A DNA stretch of 19,379 bases from DSWT01 sp035415725. Lineage in GTDB: Bacteria > Chloroflexota > Anaerolineae > B4-G1 > SLSP01. The notes under the pieces were generated by a model. The model worked only from the letters and a program-made list of their open reading frames with translations. It ran no database searches and had not been told where the DNA came from. A program made the position numbers and the translations under genes. How positions within the stretch are numbered: the first letter of the stretch is position 1; the number at the start of each line of letters is the position of its first letter. Shown here in pieces: positions 12,715 to 19,379 of the stretch. Where the stretch lies: positions 1-19,379 of the forward strand of contig DAOOGN010000083.1 in NCBI GenBank assembly GCA_035415725.1, given 5' to 3'.

Positions 12715-14007
12715 CTACAGCCACCCGCGCAGGCGCATCGCCCGTTCGACGCTGGCGATGGCCACCCAATACGCCGCGTCGCGCATGTACAACTGCTTCT
12801 CCAGCGACATCGCCAGCACCGCTTTGAAGGCGCTCGCCATTTTCTGATCCAGCTTCGTCAGGACTTCCTCTTCCGGCCAGTAATAATTCATATCGTTCTG
12901 TACCTGCTCGAAGTAAGAACACGTCACTCCGCCGGCATTGCACAGGAAATCGGGGATCACAAAAATCCTCCGTTCTTTAAGGACCTCGTCGGCATTCAGC
13001 AGAGTGGGGCCATTCGCACCTTCGGCAAGAATCTTCACCTGTTTGCTGACGCGCTGCACGTTATCGCCGGTGATGACGCCTTCCACTGCCGCCGGGATCA
13101 ATACGTCCACATCCTTCGCCAGCCACGCCTCACCATCCTCGATCCCATAACCGGCCTTGTGCGCTTTTTCCTTGTCGATCGTTCCATATTGATCGGTGAT
13201 GCTCTGCAAAAAGTATGGATCGATGCCTTCTGCCTTAGAGAACGTATACGACGTTTGGTCTTTGCGGTCCCAGCACGACACGCAGATGACCCGTCCGCCC
13301 AACATTTCGATGAACGTCCTGGCCGCGTGCTGCGCGACATTGCCGAATCCCTGGATCGAAGCCGTGCGTCCGGCGGGTTTCATCCCCAGATGCTTCATAG
13401 CCTCACGGATGGTGACCACGACACCGAAGCCGGTCGCCGCGGTACGTCCCAACGACCCGCCGCCGCCTACCGGCTTGCCCGTGATCACCCCCGGCACGTA
13501 CTCACCGCGTAGCTTGGAGTACTCATCCATCATCCAGCCCATCATTTGAGCCGTGGTGCCCACATCGGGCGCGGGAACGTCATTGCGCGGGCCGAGGTTC
13601 TTCCAGATAGCGTCAATCCACTCGCGGCACAGGCGCTCCTTCTCGCCAGTCGACAGCTTGGATGGGTCGACGACCACCCCTCCCTTGCCGCCGCCCAACG
13701 GAATATCGGCTACCGCACACTTCCACGTCATCCACGTAGCAAGCGCGCGCACCGTATCTAACGTCTCATTGGCCGCGAAGCGGATGCCGCCTTTCGCCGG
13801 GCCGCGCGCATCGTTGTGCTGCACACGAAAACCGAAGAACACCTTAATGGTTCCATCGTCCATGCGCACCGGGATCTGAAACCGGAACTCGCGCAGCGGC
13901 CAGCGCAACATTTCGCGCACCGCCGGTTCCAGCCCCATCTGTTCAGCGACTTGATCGAACTGCGCTTGTGCCAATTTAAAAGGATTCATTTCTTCATGTT
14001 TAGCCAT
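12715..14007 (-). CDS. gdhA: Glutamate dehydrogenase (NAD(P)-dependent)
   Basis: 430 residues, typical of hexameric bacterial and archaeal enzymes (~415-450). Substrate-site residues: K96 in TWKCAV, K108 in PLGGGKGGV, and the catalytic Asp148 in RNDVPAPDVGT. GGSLGRTAATGFGV begins the nucleotide-binding half, with the Rossmann loop GFGNVAQHA at about 225; LAEGANGPT and NAGGVTCSYFE follow. It interconverts glutamate and 2-oxoglutarate plus ammonia in the cytoplasm. A clean AAGGAGAG precedes the ATG at 14007. It lies 91 bp after gatB on the same strand, so co-transcription with the gat genes is possible; both deal with glutamate or amide nitrogen. Cofactor preference cannot be told by eye. No truncation. 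Confidence 0.95.
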   Translation of the reverse strand: MAKHEEMNPFKLAQAQFDQVAEQMGLEPAVREMLRWPLREFRFQIPVRMDDGTIKVFFGFRVQHNDARGPAKGGIRFAANETLDTVRALATWMTWKCAVADIPLGGGKGGVVVDPSKLSTGEKERLCREWIDAIWKNLGPRNDVPAPDVGTTAQMMGWMMDEYSKLRGEYVPGVITGKPVGGGGSLGRTAATGFGVVVTIREAMKHLGMKPAGRTASIQGFGNVAQHAARTFIEMLGGRVICVSCWDRKDQTSYTFSKAEGIDPYFLQSITDQYGTIDKEKAHKAGYGIEDGEAWLAKDVDVLIPAAVEGVITGDNVQRVSKQVKILAEGANGPTLLNADEVLKERRIFVIPDFLCNAGGVTCSYFEQVQNDMNYYWPEEEVLTKLDQKMASAFKAVLAMSLEKQLYMRDAAYWVAIASVERAMRLRGWL

Positions 14008-14098
14008 GACACTCTCCTTAATCTGATGTACTATTTGCTCACCGAAGTCTGGCTCTTTACCGCGACCGTGTCGTCGGTCTGCCAGCGTCCAGTTTGAT

Positions 14099-15559
14099 TC
14101 AAATGGAACGTCTGCGCTCCAAAGCCTGCTGCAACAAGCTCCGCGTATCCTGGGGGTTAGCCTTGCCTTCTGAAGCCCGCATCACCTGCCCCACCAACCA
14201 TCCCAGGATATTCGTTTTGCCGTCAAGATACTGCTGTACCTGTGCCGGATGCGCATCCAGCGCGGCGTTGACGAGTGCTGCGAGCGCATCGGCGTTCGAG
14301 ATTTGCGTCAGTCCGAGGTGGCGGATGACATCCTCCGGCGCGTCGCCCGTCTCGCACATCGCACCGAGTGCCGTCTTTGCCGCCGTCACGCTGACCTCTC
14401 CCTGCTGCACCAGCGCCAGCAGTGCCGCCAGGTGCGCCGGCGTGGTCTTGCACGCCTCAATCGGGATGCCAGTCGCGTTCAAAATGCGGAACAGCTCTCC
14501 ACTCACCCAGTTGGCGACATCCTGTGGCGCGACGTTGTGCGCGCGTCCCAGATGCGCCGCGGCCTCGAAATAATCGGCGACGCGCCGGTCGCTCACCAAC
14601 AGTGCCGCGTCGTAGGGGCGGATACCGTACTCGGCCATCAGCCGGCGCTTTTTCGCCGGCGGAAGTTCGGGCACGCGCGCCCCCAACGCCTCGACCCACT
14701 CCGGCGCGATCTCCAGCGGCGGAATGTCCGGCTCGGGGAAATAGCGATAATCGTGCGCCTCCTCCTTGCTGCGTTGGGAATAGGTCTTCCCCGCCGTCTC
14801 GTCCCAGCCGAGCGTCTGCTGGACGACCGTACCGCCGCCCGCCAGCACCGCCTTCTGCCGCGCGATCTCGTAAGCAACACTGGCCGCCAGTGCACGGAAA
14901 GAGTTCAGATTCTTGATCTCGGTGCGCGTCCCCAACATCGTTGCGCCGGCGGGATGCAGGCTGACGTTGGCCTCGAAGCGCATCTCACCCTTCTCCATAT
15001 CGCCCGCGTTCACGCCAAGATAGACCAACATATCGCGCAGCGTCGTCGCGTAAGCCTGCACCGCCTCGACCGTGTGCAAATCCGGCGCGCTGACGATCTC
15101 GATCAACGGCACGCCAGCCCGGTTGAAGTCCACCAGCGCCGATCCGTCATCCTGATGATACAACTTTGCGGTGTCCTCTTCGAGATGCGCGCGGGTGATG
15201 CCGATGCGTTGTATTCCCGCTTCGGTCTCGATCTCCAACACGCCGTTGACCGCCAACGGCAGCTCATACTGCGAAATCTGATACCCCTTGGGCAAGTCCG
15301 GGTAGAAGTACGATTTGCGCGCGAAGACATTCACCGGGTTGATCGTGCATCCCAGCGCCAGTCCCGTCATGATGCCCAACTCGACCACACGCCGGTTGAC
15401 GACCGGCAGCGCTCCCGGTAGCGCCAGGCACACCGGGCAAACCTGCGTGTTAGGCGGCACATCTCCCGTATCCGCCACCACCGGACAGGCGCAGTACATT
15501 TTTGAACGGGTATGCACCTGCGCGTGGACTTCAAGGCCAATGACGGCTTCATATTCCAT
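14099..15559 (-). CDS. gatB: Aspartyl/glutamyl-tRNA(Asn/Gln) amidotransferase subunit B
   Basis: 486 residues, standard length. The start is the ATG at 15559 (MEYEAVIGLEVHAQ, the conserved N-terminus), with GGGAG 10 bases upstream. An in-frame ATG at 15601 would add 14 residues outside the family consensus. Signatures: IGLEVHAQ, zinc-site cysteines C23, C25, C41 and C44, YFYPDLPKGYQISQYELP, HLEEDTAKLYH, DFNRAGVPLIEIVS, MRFEANVSLHP, TEIKNLNSFRA and DYRYFPEPDIPP. The GatB/YqeY tail domain at the C-terminus grips the tRNA. GatB phosphorylates misacylated Glu-tRNA(Gln) or Asp-tRNA(Asn) with ATP and receives ammonia channelled from GatA. It is separated from gatA by two unrelated genes but lies on the same strand. 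Confidence 0.96.
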   Translation of the reverse strand: MEYEAVIGLEVHAQVHTRSKMYCACPVVADTGDVPPNTQVCPVCLALPGALPVVNRRVVELGIMTGLALGCTINPVNVFARKSYFYPDLPKGYQISQYELPLAVNGVLEIETEAGIQRIGITRAHLEEDTAKLYHQDDGSALVDFNRAGVPLIEIVSAPDLHTVEAVQAYATTLRDMLVYLGVNAGDMEKGEMRFEANVSLHPAGATMLGTRTEIKNLNSFRALAASVAYEIARQKAVLAGGGTVVQQTLGWDETAGKTYSQRSKEEAHDYRYFPEPDIPPLEIAPEWVEALGARVPELPPAKKRRLMAEYGIRPYDAALLVSDRRVADYFEAAAHLGRAHNVAPQDVANWVSGELFRILNATGIPIEACKTTPAHLAALLALVQQGEVSVTAAKTALGAMCETGDAPEDVIRHLGLTQISNADALAALVNAALDAHPAQVQQYLDGKTNILGWLVGQVMRASEGKANPQDTRSLLQQALERRRSI

Positions 15560-15688
15560 GAATGCTTTCTCCCGGTGTAGTAGCGGCTCTAGTCGTTCCA
15601 AGAGCCATTGAAGTTACTGCATCAATAGCGAATGAGCCAATCAGCCAATGGCGCATGGCACACAACCTGATGGCTGAACGCTAACCGC

Positions 15689-16672
15689 CTACAACTCCAC
15701 CGACGAATCACCGATGTTCAGCTTGCGGAAGCGCCCCGCCAGGTGAACCCAGCGCCCGATGATCGATTCTTCCAACATCACCGCGTCGATCTCCACGCCT
15801 TCATCCACGATGGTATCGCGCAGGATGCTGTCACGTATCTGCACGTTTTGGCCGACCGAGACATACGGGCCGATCACCGAGCGTTCGATGACGGCGCGCG
15901 GGTGGATGTAGACCGGCGGGATGATCGCCACACCGGGGCGCGGCGTGGCGAAACTGTTCTCGCAGCCGTTTTCCAGCAAATAGCGATGAGTGATGAACGT
16001 CGTCTCCGGCTTGCCGGTGTCCTGCCACACGCCGGCCGGGCGCACCTGGATCCGCGCCCCCTGTTCGAGCATCAGATTGATGGCATCCGCCAGGTAATAC
16101 TCGCCCTTCGTCTGGATGTTTCGCGCCATCAATTCCTCGCAAGCGCGCGCCAGCCATTCCCCCTCGCGGAAGTAGTACAGGCCGATGAGGACGTTCTTGT
16201 TGTCCAGCGATTCTGGCTTCTCGACCAGTCGTCTCGCCAGGCCATCCGCCGTAGTCTCGACGACGCCGAAGCGCCGCGGGTCTTCCACCTGGTAAGTGTA
16301 AATGACGCCATCCAGACTCTCGGCCTCCAAACCGGAGAAGTCGACATCGTCGAAGAGCGTATCCACCCACATCGTGAAGACCGGGCCGGTGAGATGCTCG
16401 CGCGCCAGCCAGAAAGCGTGCGCCTGTCCCAACTGCTCCTTCTGCTCGACGAAGTGCGCCGGAAGCGCATAATTCTCACGGATATACGCCTCCACCTGCT
16501 CGCCGAGCCAGCCAACGATGAAGACGTACTCGGTGATCGGTAAATCGCGGAAGCGCTCCAGAATGTGGCCCAGCATCGGCTTACCGGCCACCGGCAGCAG
16601 CGGCTTGGGGCGCGTCCACGTGTGCGGGCGCATCCGCGTTCCCAGACCGGCCATAGGAATGACGAGTTTCAT
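15689..16672 (-). CDS. Sugar-phosphate nucleotidyltransferase with left-handed beta-helix tail
   Basis: 327 residues. N-terminal nucleotidyltransferase domain: MAGLGTRMRP (7-16) with the phosphate-binding glycine loop, RPKPLLPV (21-28, with Lys23), LGQAHA (81-86), and the metal-binding Asp104 in MWVDTLF. The last ~90 residues carry hexapeptide-like repeats (IIPPVYIHPRAVIERSVIGPYVSVGQNVQI...) typical of a left-handed beta-helix. The family includes glucose-1-phosphate thymidylyl-/uridylyltransferases and archaeal-type bifunctional GlmU/RmlA relatives. It makes an NDP-sugar from NTP and sugar-1-phosphate; exact sugar uncertain. It has GAGGGGGG before its ATG. It could supply donors to the glycan operon 6 kb away (inference). 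It lies between the Nudix gene and gatB on the same strand. Confidence 0.88.
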   Translation of the reverse strand: MKLVIPMAGLGTRMRPHTWTRPKPLLPVAGKPMLGHILERFRDLPITEYVFIVGWLGEQVEAYIRENYALPAHFVEQKEQLGQAHAFWLAREHLTGPVFTMWVDTLFDDVDFSGLEAESLDGVIYTYQVEDPRRFGVVETTADGLARRLVEKPESLDNKNVLIGLYYFREGEWLARACEELMARNIQTKGEYYLADAINLMLEQGARIQVRPAGVWQDTGKPETTFITHRYLLENGCENSFATPRPGVAIIPPVYIHPRAVIERSVIGPYVSVGQNVQIRDSILRDTIVDEGVEIDAVMLEESIIGRWVHLAGRFRKLNIGDSSVEL

Positions 16673-16695
16673 AGATTGTGTCCCCCCTCGAAAAT

Positions 16696-16730
16696 AGTCG
16701 AAAGTCTCAAGTCCAAAGTCAAAAGTCCGT
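16696..16730. repeat. Heptanucleotide tandem repeat, five units
   Basis: Five back-to-back 7-base units starting AGTC: AGTCGAA, AGTCTCA, AGTCCAA, AGTCAAA, AGTCCGT. The first four fit AGTCnnA. It fills about half of the short gap between the Nudix and nucleotidyltransferase genes. Confidence 0.75.
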
Positions 16731-16739
16731 AACGGCCCC

Positions 16740-17231
16740 CTACAAAAAGGCGAGGTGCGGCTGATAGGGATTATTCAATTCAGGTGGTATGATATGGCAT
16801 TCTCCCTGCAACACACGACGCACCAACCACCCACACCAGGGTTCAAACGGCTCATCAAAAGCCTCCATCTGTTCCAGAGAGAAGTAAGCCGCCTGATCTG
16901 TCTCGATACCGCCGTCTGAGGTGGGAATGCCGCTGACGTGCCTGCACAGGAACACAATGCCGATCCATCCTGGCGGGTGCAGGTTCTGAACGCCAAGCAA
17001 TCCCTCAATCTCAGCGAAAACACCACTCTCCTCACGAGTCTCGCGCACAGCAGCGACCTCTGGCGACTCCTCTGAGTCTATGATGCCCCAGGGGATGCTC
17101 CATTGTCCTTCAAGCGACTGTCCTTTTGCCTGTCGCACAAACAAAGCTTGTTTCCCTTGGAGAACTACAGCACCCACGCACGCCACAATTCTCGGCGGCC
17201 ATTCTGACAGGTTCTGAGTACAGTCTGACAA
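16740..17231 (-). CDS. Nudix hydrolase
   Basis: 163 residues. A perfect Nudix box, Gx5Ex7REUxEExGU, runs from G49 to V71 (GIIDSEESPEVAAVRETREESGV split as G49, E55, R63-E64, E67-E68, G70). The preceding VGAVVLQGKQALFVRQ and WSIPWG are the usual strands. These Mg-dependent enzymes hydrolyse nucleoside diphosphates linked to another group; the substrate here (NDP-sugar, oxidised nucleotide, ADP-ribose) cannot be read. The start is a TTG at 17231, only 2 bp after the gatA stop and without a strong Shine-Dalgarno, so it likely depends on coupling to gatA. A GTG about 15 codons later is a less likely alternative. Confidence 0.87.
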   Translation of the reverse strand: MSDCTQNLSEWPPRIVACVGAVVLQGKQALFVRQAKGQSLEGQWSIPWGIIDSEESPEVAAVRETREESGVFAEIEGLLGVQNLHPPGWIGIVFLCRHVSGIPTSDGGIETDQAAYFSLEQMEAFDEPFEPWCGWLVRRVLQGECHIIPPELNNPYQPHLAFL

Positions 17232-17233
17232 AA

Positions 17234-18700
17234 TTAGCCCGCCTTCGGCCGCCGTTTATGCCACGCCGTCGCCTGCTCATACGCGAACGCCGCGTGGAAC
17301 ATCCGTGCTTCTTGCAGTGCGGGCGCGGTAAGTTGCAAGCCCACCGGCAGGCCGTCCGCGTCGAACCCGCACGGGACACTGATGGCCGGAATGCCCGCCA
17401 ACGCCTGCGATAGCGTGAAAATATCCGCCAGATACATCTGCAACGGATCGGCGGTGCGCTCACCCAGGCGGAAAGCCGTGACCGGTGACGTCGGCCCGGC
17501 AATGAGATCGACATGCGCGAAGGCCGCGTCAAAGTCGGCCTTGATGAGCGTGCGCACTTTCTGCGCCTTGAGGTAGTAAGCGTCGTAATAACCCGCGCTG
17601 AGAGCATAAGTGCCGAGCATGATGCGCCGTTGCACTTCCGCCCCGAAGCCTGCGCCGCGTGTCCGCGCATACAGGTCGCCGACAGTCTCGAAATCACCGG
17701 CGGCGCGGTAGCCGTAGCGAACGCCGTCATACCGCGCCAGATTGGCGCTGGCCTCCGCCGGAGCCACAAGGTAGTACGTCGAAAGCGCGTCATCGGTGTG
17801 CGGCAGGTGGATGTCTACCAGTTCCGCTCCCAATTCGACGAATACCCGCAGCGCCTCGCGGACGGCGCGCTCGACATCCGGTTGCACCCCCGCAGCAAAA
17901 TACTCGCCGGGCACGCCGATGCGCCACCCTCGCCCATCCCGCGATAACGCCGCGCCGTAATCGGGCACCGGCTCAGGCCATGTCGTTCCGTCCAGCGGAT
18001 CATGGCCCGCCATTATCTGCAGCAGCAGGGCCGCATCGGTCACATCGCGGGTGAGCGGCCCGGCCTGATCCAATGACGAGGCGAACGCGACCAACCCGTA
18101 CCGCGAACAACGCCCATAAGTAGGCCGCACGCCGACCACGCCGCACAGCGCCGCCGGCTGCCGCACCGATCCGCCGGTGTCGGTCCCCACCGCCGCAAGC
18201 GCTTCACCTGCCGCCACTGCCGCCGCACTGCCGCCGCTGGAACCGCCGGGCACGCGCGTCACATCCCACGGATTGCACGTGGTAAAAAACGCCGAGTTCT
18301 CCGTGCTCGATCCCATGGCAAATTCATCCAGATTTGTCTTGCCCAGGATGACGGCGCCGGCCGTTTTGAGCTTACGAACAATGGTAGCGTCGAAAGGCGA
18401 AACGTAGCCCTCAAGGATTTTGGAACCGGCCGTCGTCTCGATGCCCTGCGTGGCGATGTTATCCTTGAGCGCGATGGGAACGCCGAGCAGCGGTGCATCG
18501 TGGCCGGCGGCGCGGGCCGCGTCGGCGGCCCTGGCCTGCGCCAATGCCACTTCGGGCGTCAGCGTGAGATAGGCGCGGATGTCGTTATCAACGGCGAGGA
18601 TGCGGTCCAACACTGCCTGCGTCAACGCAACGGACGTGGTATCACCGCGTCGCAGCGCGTCCAGCGCTTCGTGAAGGGTCCAGGCACACCAATCGCTCAC
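17234..18700 (-). CDS. gatA: Aspartyl/glutamyl-tRNA(Asn/Gln) amidotransferase subunit A
   Basis: 488 residues, standard length. The amidase-signature triad is intact: Lys79 in ALKDN, the cis-Ser154 in PGGSSGGS, and the nucleophile Ser178 in TDTGGSVRQPA; these numbers agree with the well-studied Staphylococcus enzyme. GatA hydrolyses glutamine and passes ammonia through the channel to GatB. It starts with GTG at 18700, with AAGGAG 5 bases upstream, 10 bp after the gatC stop. The TTG of the Nudix gene follows almost directly. Confidence 0.96.
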   Translation of the reverse strand: MSDWCAWTLHEALDALRRGDTTSVALTQAVLDRILAVDNDIRAYLTLTPEVALAQARAADAARAAGHDAPLLGVPIALKDNIATQGIETTAGSKILEGYVSPFDATIVRKLKTAGAVILGKTNLDEFAMGSSTENSAFFTTCNPWDVTRVPGGSSGGSAAAVAAGEALAAVGTDTGGSVRQPAALCGVVGVRPTYGRCSRYGLVAFASSLDQAGPLTRDVTDAALLLQIMAGHDPLDGTTWPEPVPDYGAALSRDGRGWRIGVPGEYFAAGVQPDVERAVREALRVFVELGAELVDIHLPHTDDALSTYYLVAPAEASANLARYDGVRYGYRAAGDFETVGDLYARTRGAGFGAEVQRRIMLGTYALSAGYYDAYYLKAQKVRTLIKADFDAAFAHVDLIAGPTSPVTAFRLGERTADPLQMYLADIFTLSQALAGIPAISVPCGFDADGLPVGLQLTAPALQEARMFHAAFAYEQATAWHKRRPKAG

Positions 18701-18710
18701 GCCAACTCCT

Positions 18711-19007
18711 TCAACGCAGCGACGGGACGACGAAACAATGCTCGCGCGTCACGGGAGCGTTCGCCAGCGCATCCTCCGGCGGCAGCGTGGAGGCCGATTC
18801 ATCGTCGCGCAGGACAGTGCGCAACGGCAACACGTTCGCCGTGGGTGGAATGGCCTCCGTATCGAGGGTTTGCAACCGCGCGGCATAGTCCAAAATCGCC
18901 GCGAGCTGTTCCTGATACAACGTCAGTTCCGCCTCACCCAAAGCGAGGTGGGCCAGGGCAGCGATGTGTTCTACGTCTTCGCGGGTCAGTGGTGTGGCTT
19001 TGGTCAT
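18711..19007 (-). CDS. gatC: Aspartyl/glutamyl-tRNA(Asn/Gln) amidotransferase subunit C
   Basis: 98 residues, normal for GatC. LTREDVEHIAALAHLALGEAEL and LAAILDYAARLQTLDTEAIPPTANV are the family's two conserved stretches. DDESASTLPPEDALANAPVTREHCFVVPSL matches the tail that ends in a V-P motif. GatC wraps around the GatA-GatB interface and stabilises it. AGAGGA lies just before the ATG at 19007. It is the first gene of the gat operon, with a promoter about 70 bp upstream. Confidence 0.95.
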   Translation of the reverse strand: MTKATPLTREDVEHIAALAHLALGEAELTLYQEQLAAILDYAARLQTLDTEAIPPTANVLPLRTVLRDDESASTLPPEDALANAPVTREHCFVVPSLR

Positions 19008-19079
19008 AGTCCTCTTGATGAGAAAAGCGCGATTTCCCTGTTCCTTTTTCCGGTCAGCAGACTGAGCAGATCAAATTGG

Positions 19080-19088
19080 ATTATAACA
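19080..19088 (-). promoter_or_regulatory. gatC operon promoter, extended -10 type
   Basis: On the minus strand TG-T-TATAAT (19088-19080) is a complete extended -10. No good -35 box is seen at 16-18 bp, consistent with extended -10 promoters. The start would be near 19073, about 65 bases before the gatC ATG. Confidence 0.5.
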
Positions 19089-19113
19089 TCCTTTTGCGCA
19101 TCCTGCGACAAGC

Positions 19114-19142
19114 AAAAACGCGGAAGAACCTGCGTCCTTCCG
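19114..19142 (-). terminator. Possible weak terminator
   Basis: CGGAAG (19121-19126) pairs with CTTCCG (19137-19142) over a 10-base loop. On the minus strand the stem is followed by CG and then TTTTT (19118-19114). The stem is short, so the call is weak. It would shield the gat promoter from upstream minus-strand transcription. Confidence 0.3.
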
Positions 19143-19199
19143 TATCTTGTCTGTACTTACCTGCTGCCGGACTGTGGGGTGCGCCAACTTCATATTCTT

Positions 19200-19301
19200 G
19201 TATCTATTCAGGCCGGTCAACTGGGCGAAGCAACTGATTCCCTATTATGCACCCTCCCCAAAGTCCCATTCGCCACCTGACAAGGGTAGCTGAATAGTTA
19301 C
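19200..19301 (+). mobile_element. MITE copy B, 102 bp, non-coding
   Basis: Starts GTATCTATTCAG and ends CTGAATAGTTAC: 11 of 12 terminal bases are inverted complements, with looser similarity for about 20 bases further in. It is flanked by ATATTCTT (19192-19199) and ATATTCTG (19302-19309), 7 of 8 identical; the last base is the first base of the next copy. It shares its interior with copy A at 11005-11092, apart from an extra dozen bases after the CCCTAT block. Confidence 0.8.
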
Positions 19302-19308
19302 ATATTCT

Positions 19309-19379
19309 GTACCTATTCAGGCTTGTAAACCTGACGAAGCCACTTATTCCCTATGCCAGGTTTGGCGTAGACTTTGGTA
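19309..19379 (+). mobile_element. MITE copy C, cut by the window end
   Basis: Starts GTACCTATTCAGG and keeps the CGAAGCCACTTATTCCCTAT block found in copies A and B. It then diverges (TGCCAGGTTTGGCG...) before the window ends. It begins 7 bp after copy B, in the same direction, so the two lie head to tail. Confidence 0.65.

Larger units (their letters stand above)
19008..19379. other. Intergenic region upstream of gatC
   Basis: No gene is supported here. From gatC outward it holds the gatC promoter (19080-19088), a small hairpin with a minus-strand T-run (19114-19142), about 55 bp of unassigned sequence, and two MITE copies (19200-19301 and 19309 to the window edge). Confidence 0.6.

Noticed and set aside
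12385..13512. Plus-strand open frame of 375 codons spanning the baeRF end and gdhA
   Set aside because: It crosses a strong terminator and two unambiguous genes; only an artefact of GC-rich third positions.
14053..14075. Hairpin GACCG/CGGTC between gatB and gdhA
   Set aside because: Five-base stem without a T-run on either strand; not a convincing terminator.
14249..15421. Long plus-strand open frame (390 codons) opposite gatB
   Set aside because: It is the complement of a clear gatB gene in GC-rich DNA; the product is Arg-rich and low in family-like motifs, so it is a shadow frame.
15743..16543. Plus-strand open frame of 266 codons opposite the nucleotidyltransferase
   Set aside because: Antisense to a well-supported gene, without a ribosome binding site or recognisable domain.
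19200..19379. Repeats spaced about 109 bp apart, considered as a CRISPR-like array
   Set aside because: The repeat units are diverged, have inverted ends, are flanked by short duplications, and occur singly at 11005-11092; they are transposable elements, not repeat-spacer units.

Overview
The window looks like a bacterial chromosome fragment, most plausibly from Chloroflexota (Anaerolineae-like). This rests on the mix of a gatCAB operon, an archaeal/thermophile-type glutamate dehydrogenase, a bacterial eRF1/Vms1-like protein, and very large membrane glycosyltransferases with an exported beta-rich front domain. That taxonomic call is inference; no marker gene settles it. No rRNA, tRNA or CRISPR array is visible.

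Layout. (1) 149-1814 is a complete insertion sequence carrying an intact IS701/IS4-type DDE transposase between imperfect inverted repeats of about 35 bp. It lies 43 bp beyond the last gene of the next operon. (2) 1858-9818, all on the minus strand, is a six-gene surface-glycan or polyprenyl-linked glycosylation operon. In transcription order it encodes a family 2 glycosyltransferase, a giant GT-C-like membrane protein, a second family 2 glycosyltransferase, a B12-binding-type radical SAM enzyme, a GT39/ArnT-like membrane glycosyltransferase and a SAM methyltransferase. The last four genes are joined by 4-bp ATGA/ATGA/GTGA stop-start overlaps, so they are probably translationally coupled. This block looks more AT-rich than the genes to its right. 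The likely logic is that the family 2 enzymes load a sugar onto polyprenyl phosphate, the GT-C proteins transfer it outside the membrane, and the radical SAM enzyme and methyltransferase modify the product. (3) 9924-10925 is glucokinase (minus). It is separated from a plus-strand Vms1/baeRF-like gene (11538-12638) by a 612-bp divergent region. That region holds a 88-bp MITE with a perfect 8-bp target duplication, a near-consensus plus-strand promoter, and a long leader rich in predicted RNA hairpins. A strong terminator stands between the baeRF gene and the convergent gdhA. (4) 12715-19007 (minus) holds, in transcription order, gatC, gatA, a Nudix hydrolase, a sugar nucleotidyltransferase, gatB and gdhA. 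The GatCAB amidotransferase makes Gln-tRNA(Gln)/Asn-tRNA(Asn) by transamidation. (5) 19008-19379 is intergenic, with the gatC promoter and two more copies of the same MITE, arranged head to tail; the last copy runs off the window.

The two observations most worth following up are the new MITE family (three copies, GTA-starting inverted termini, 8-bp target duplications, probably mobilised by an IS66-type transposase) and the structured leader RNA of the baeRF gene.
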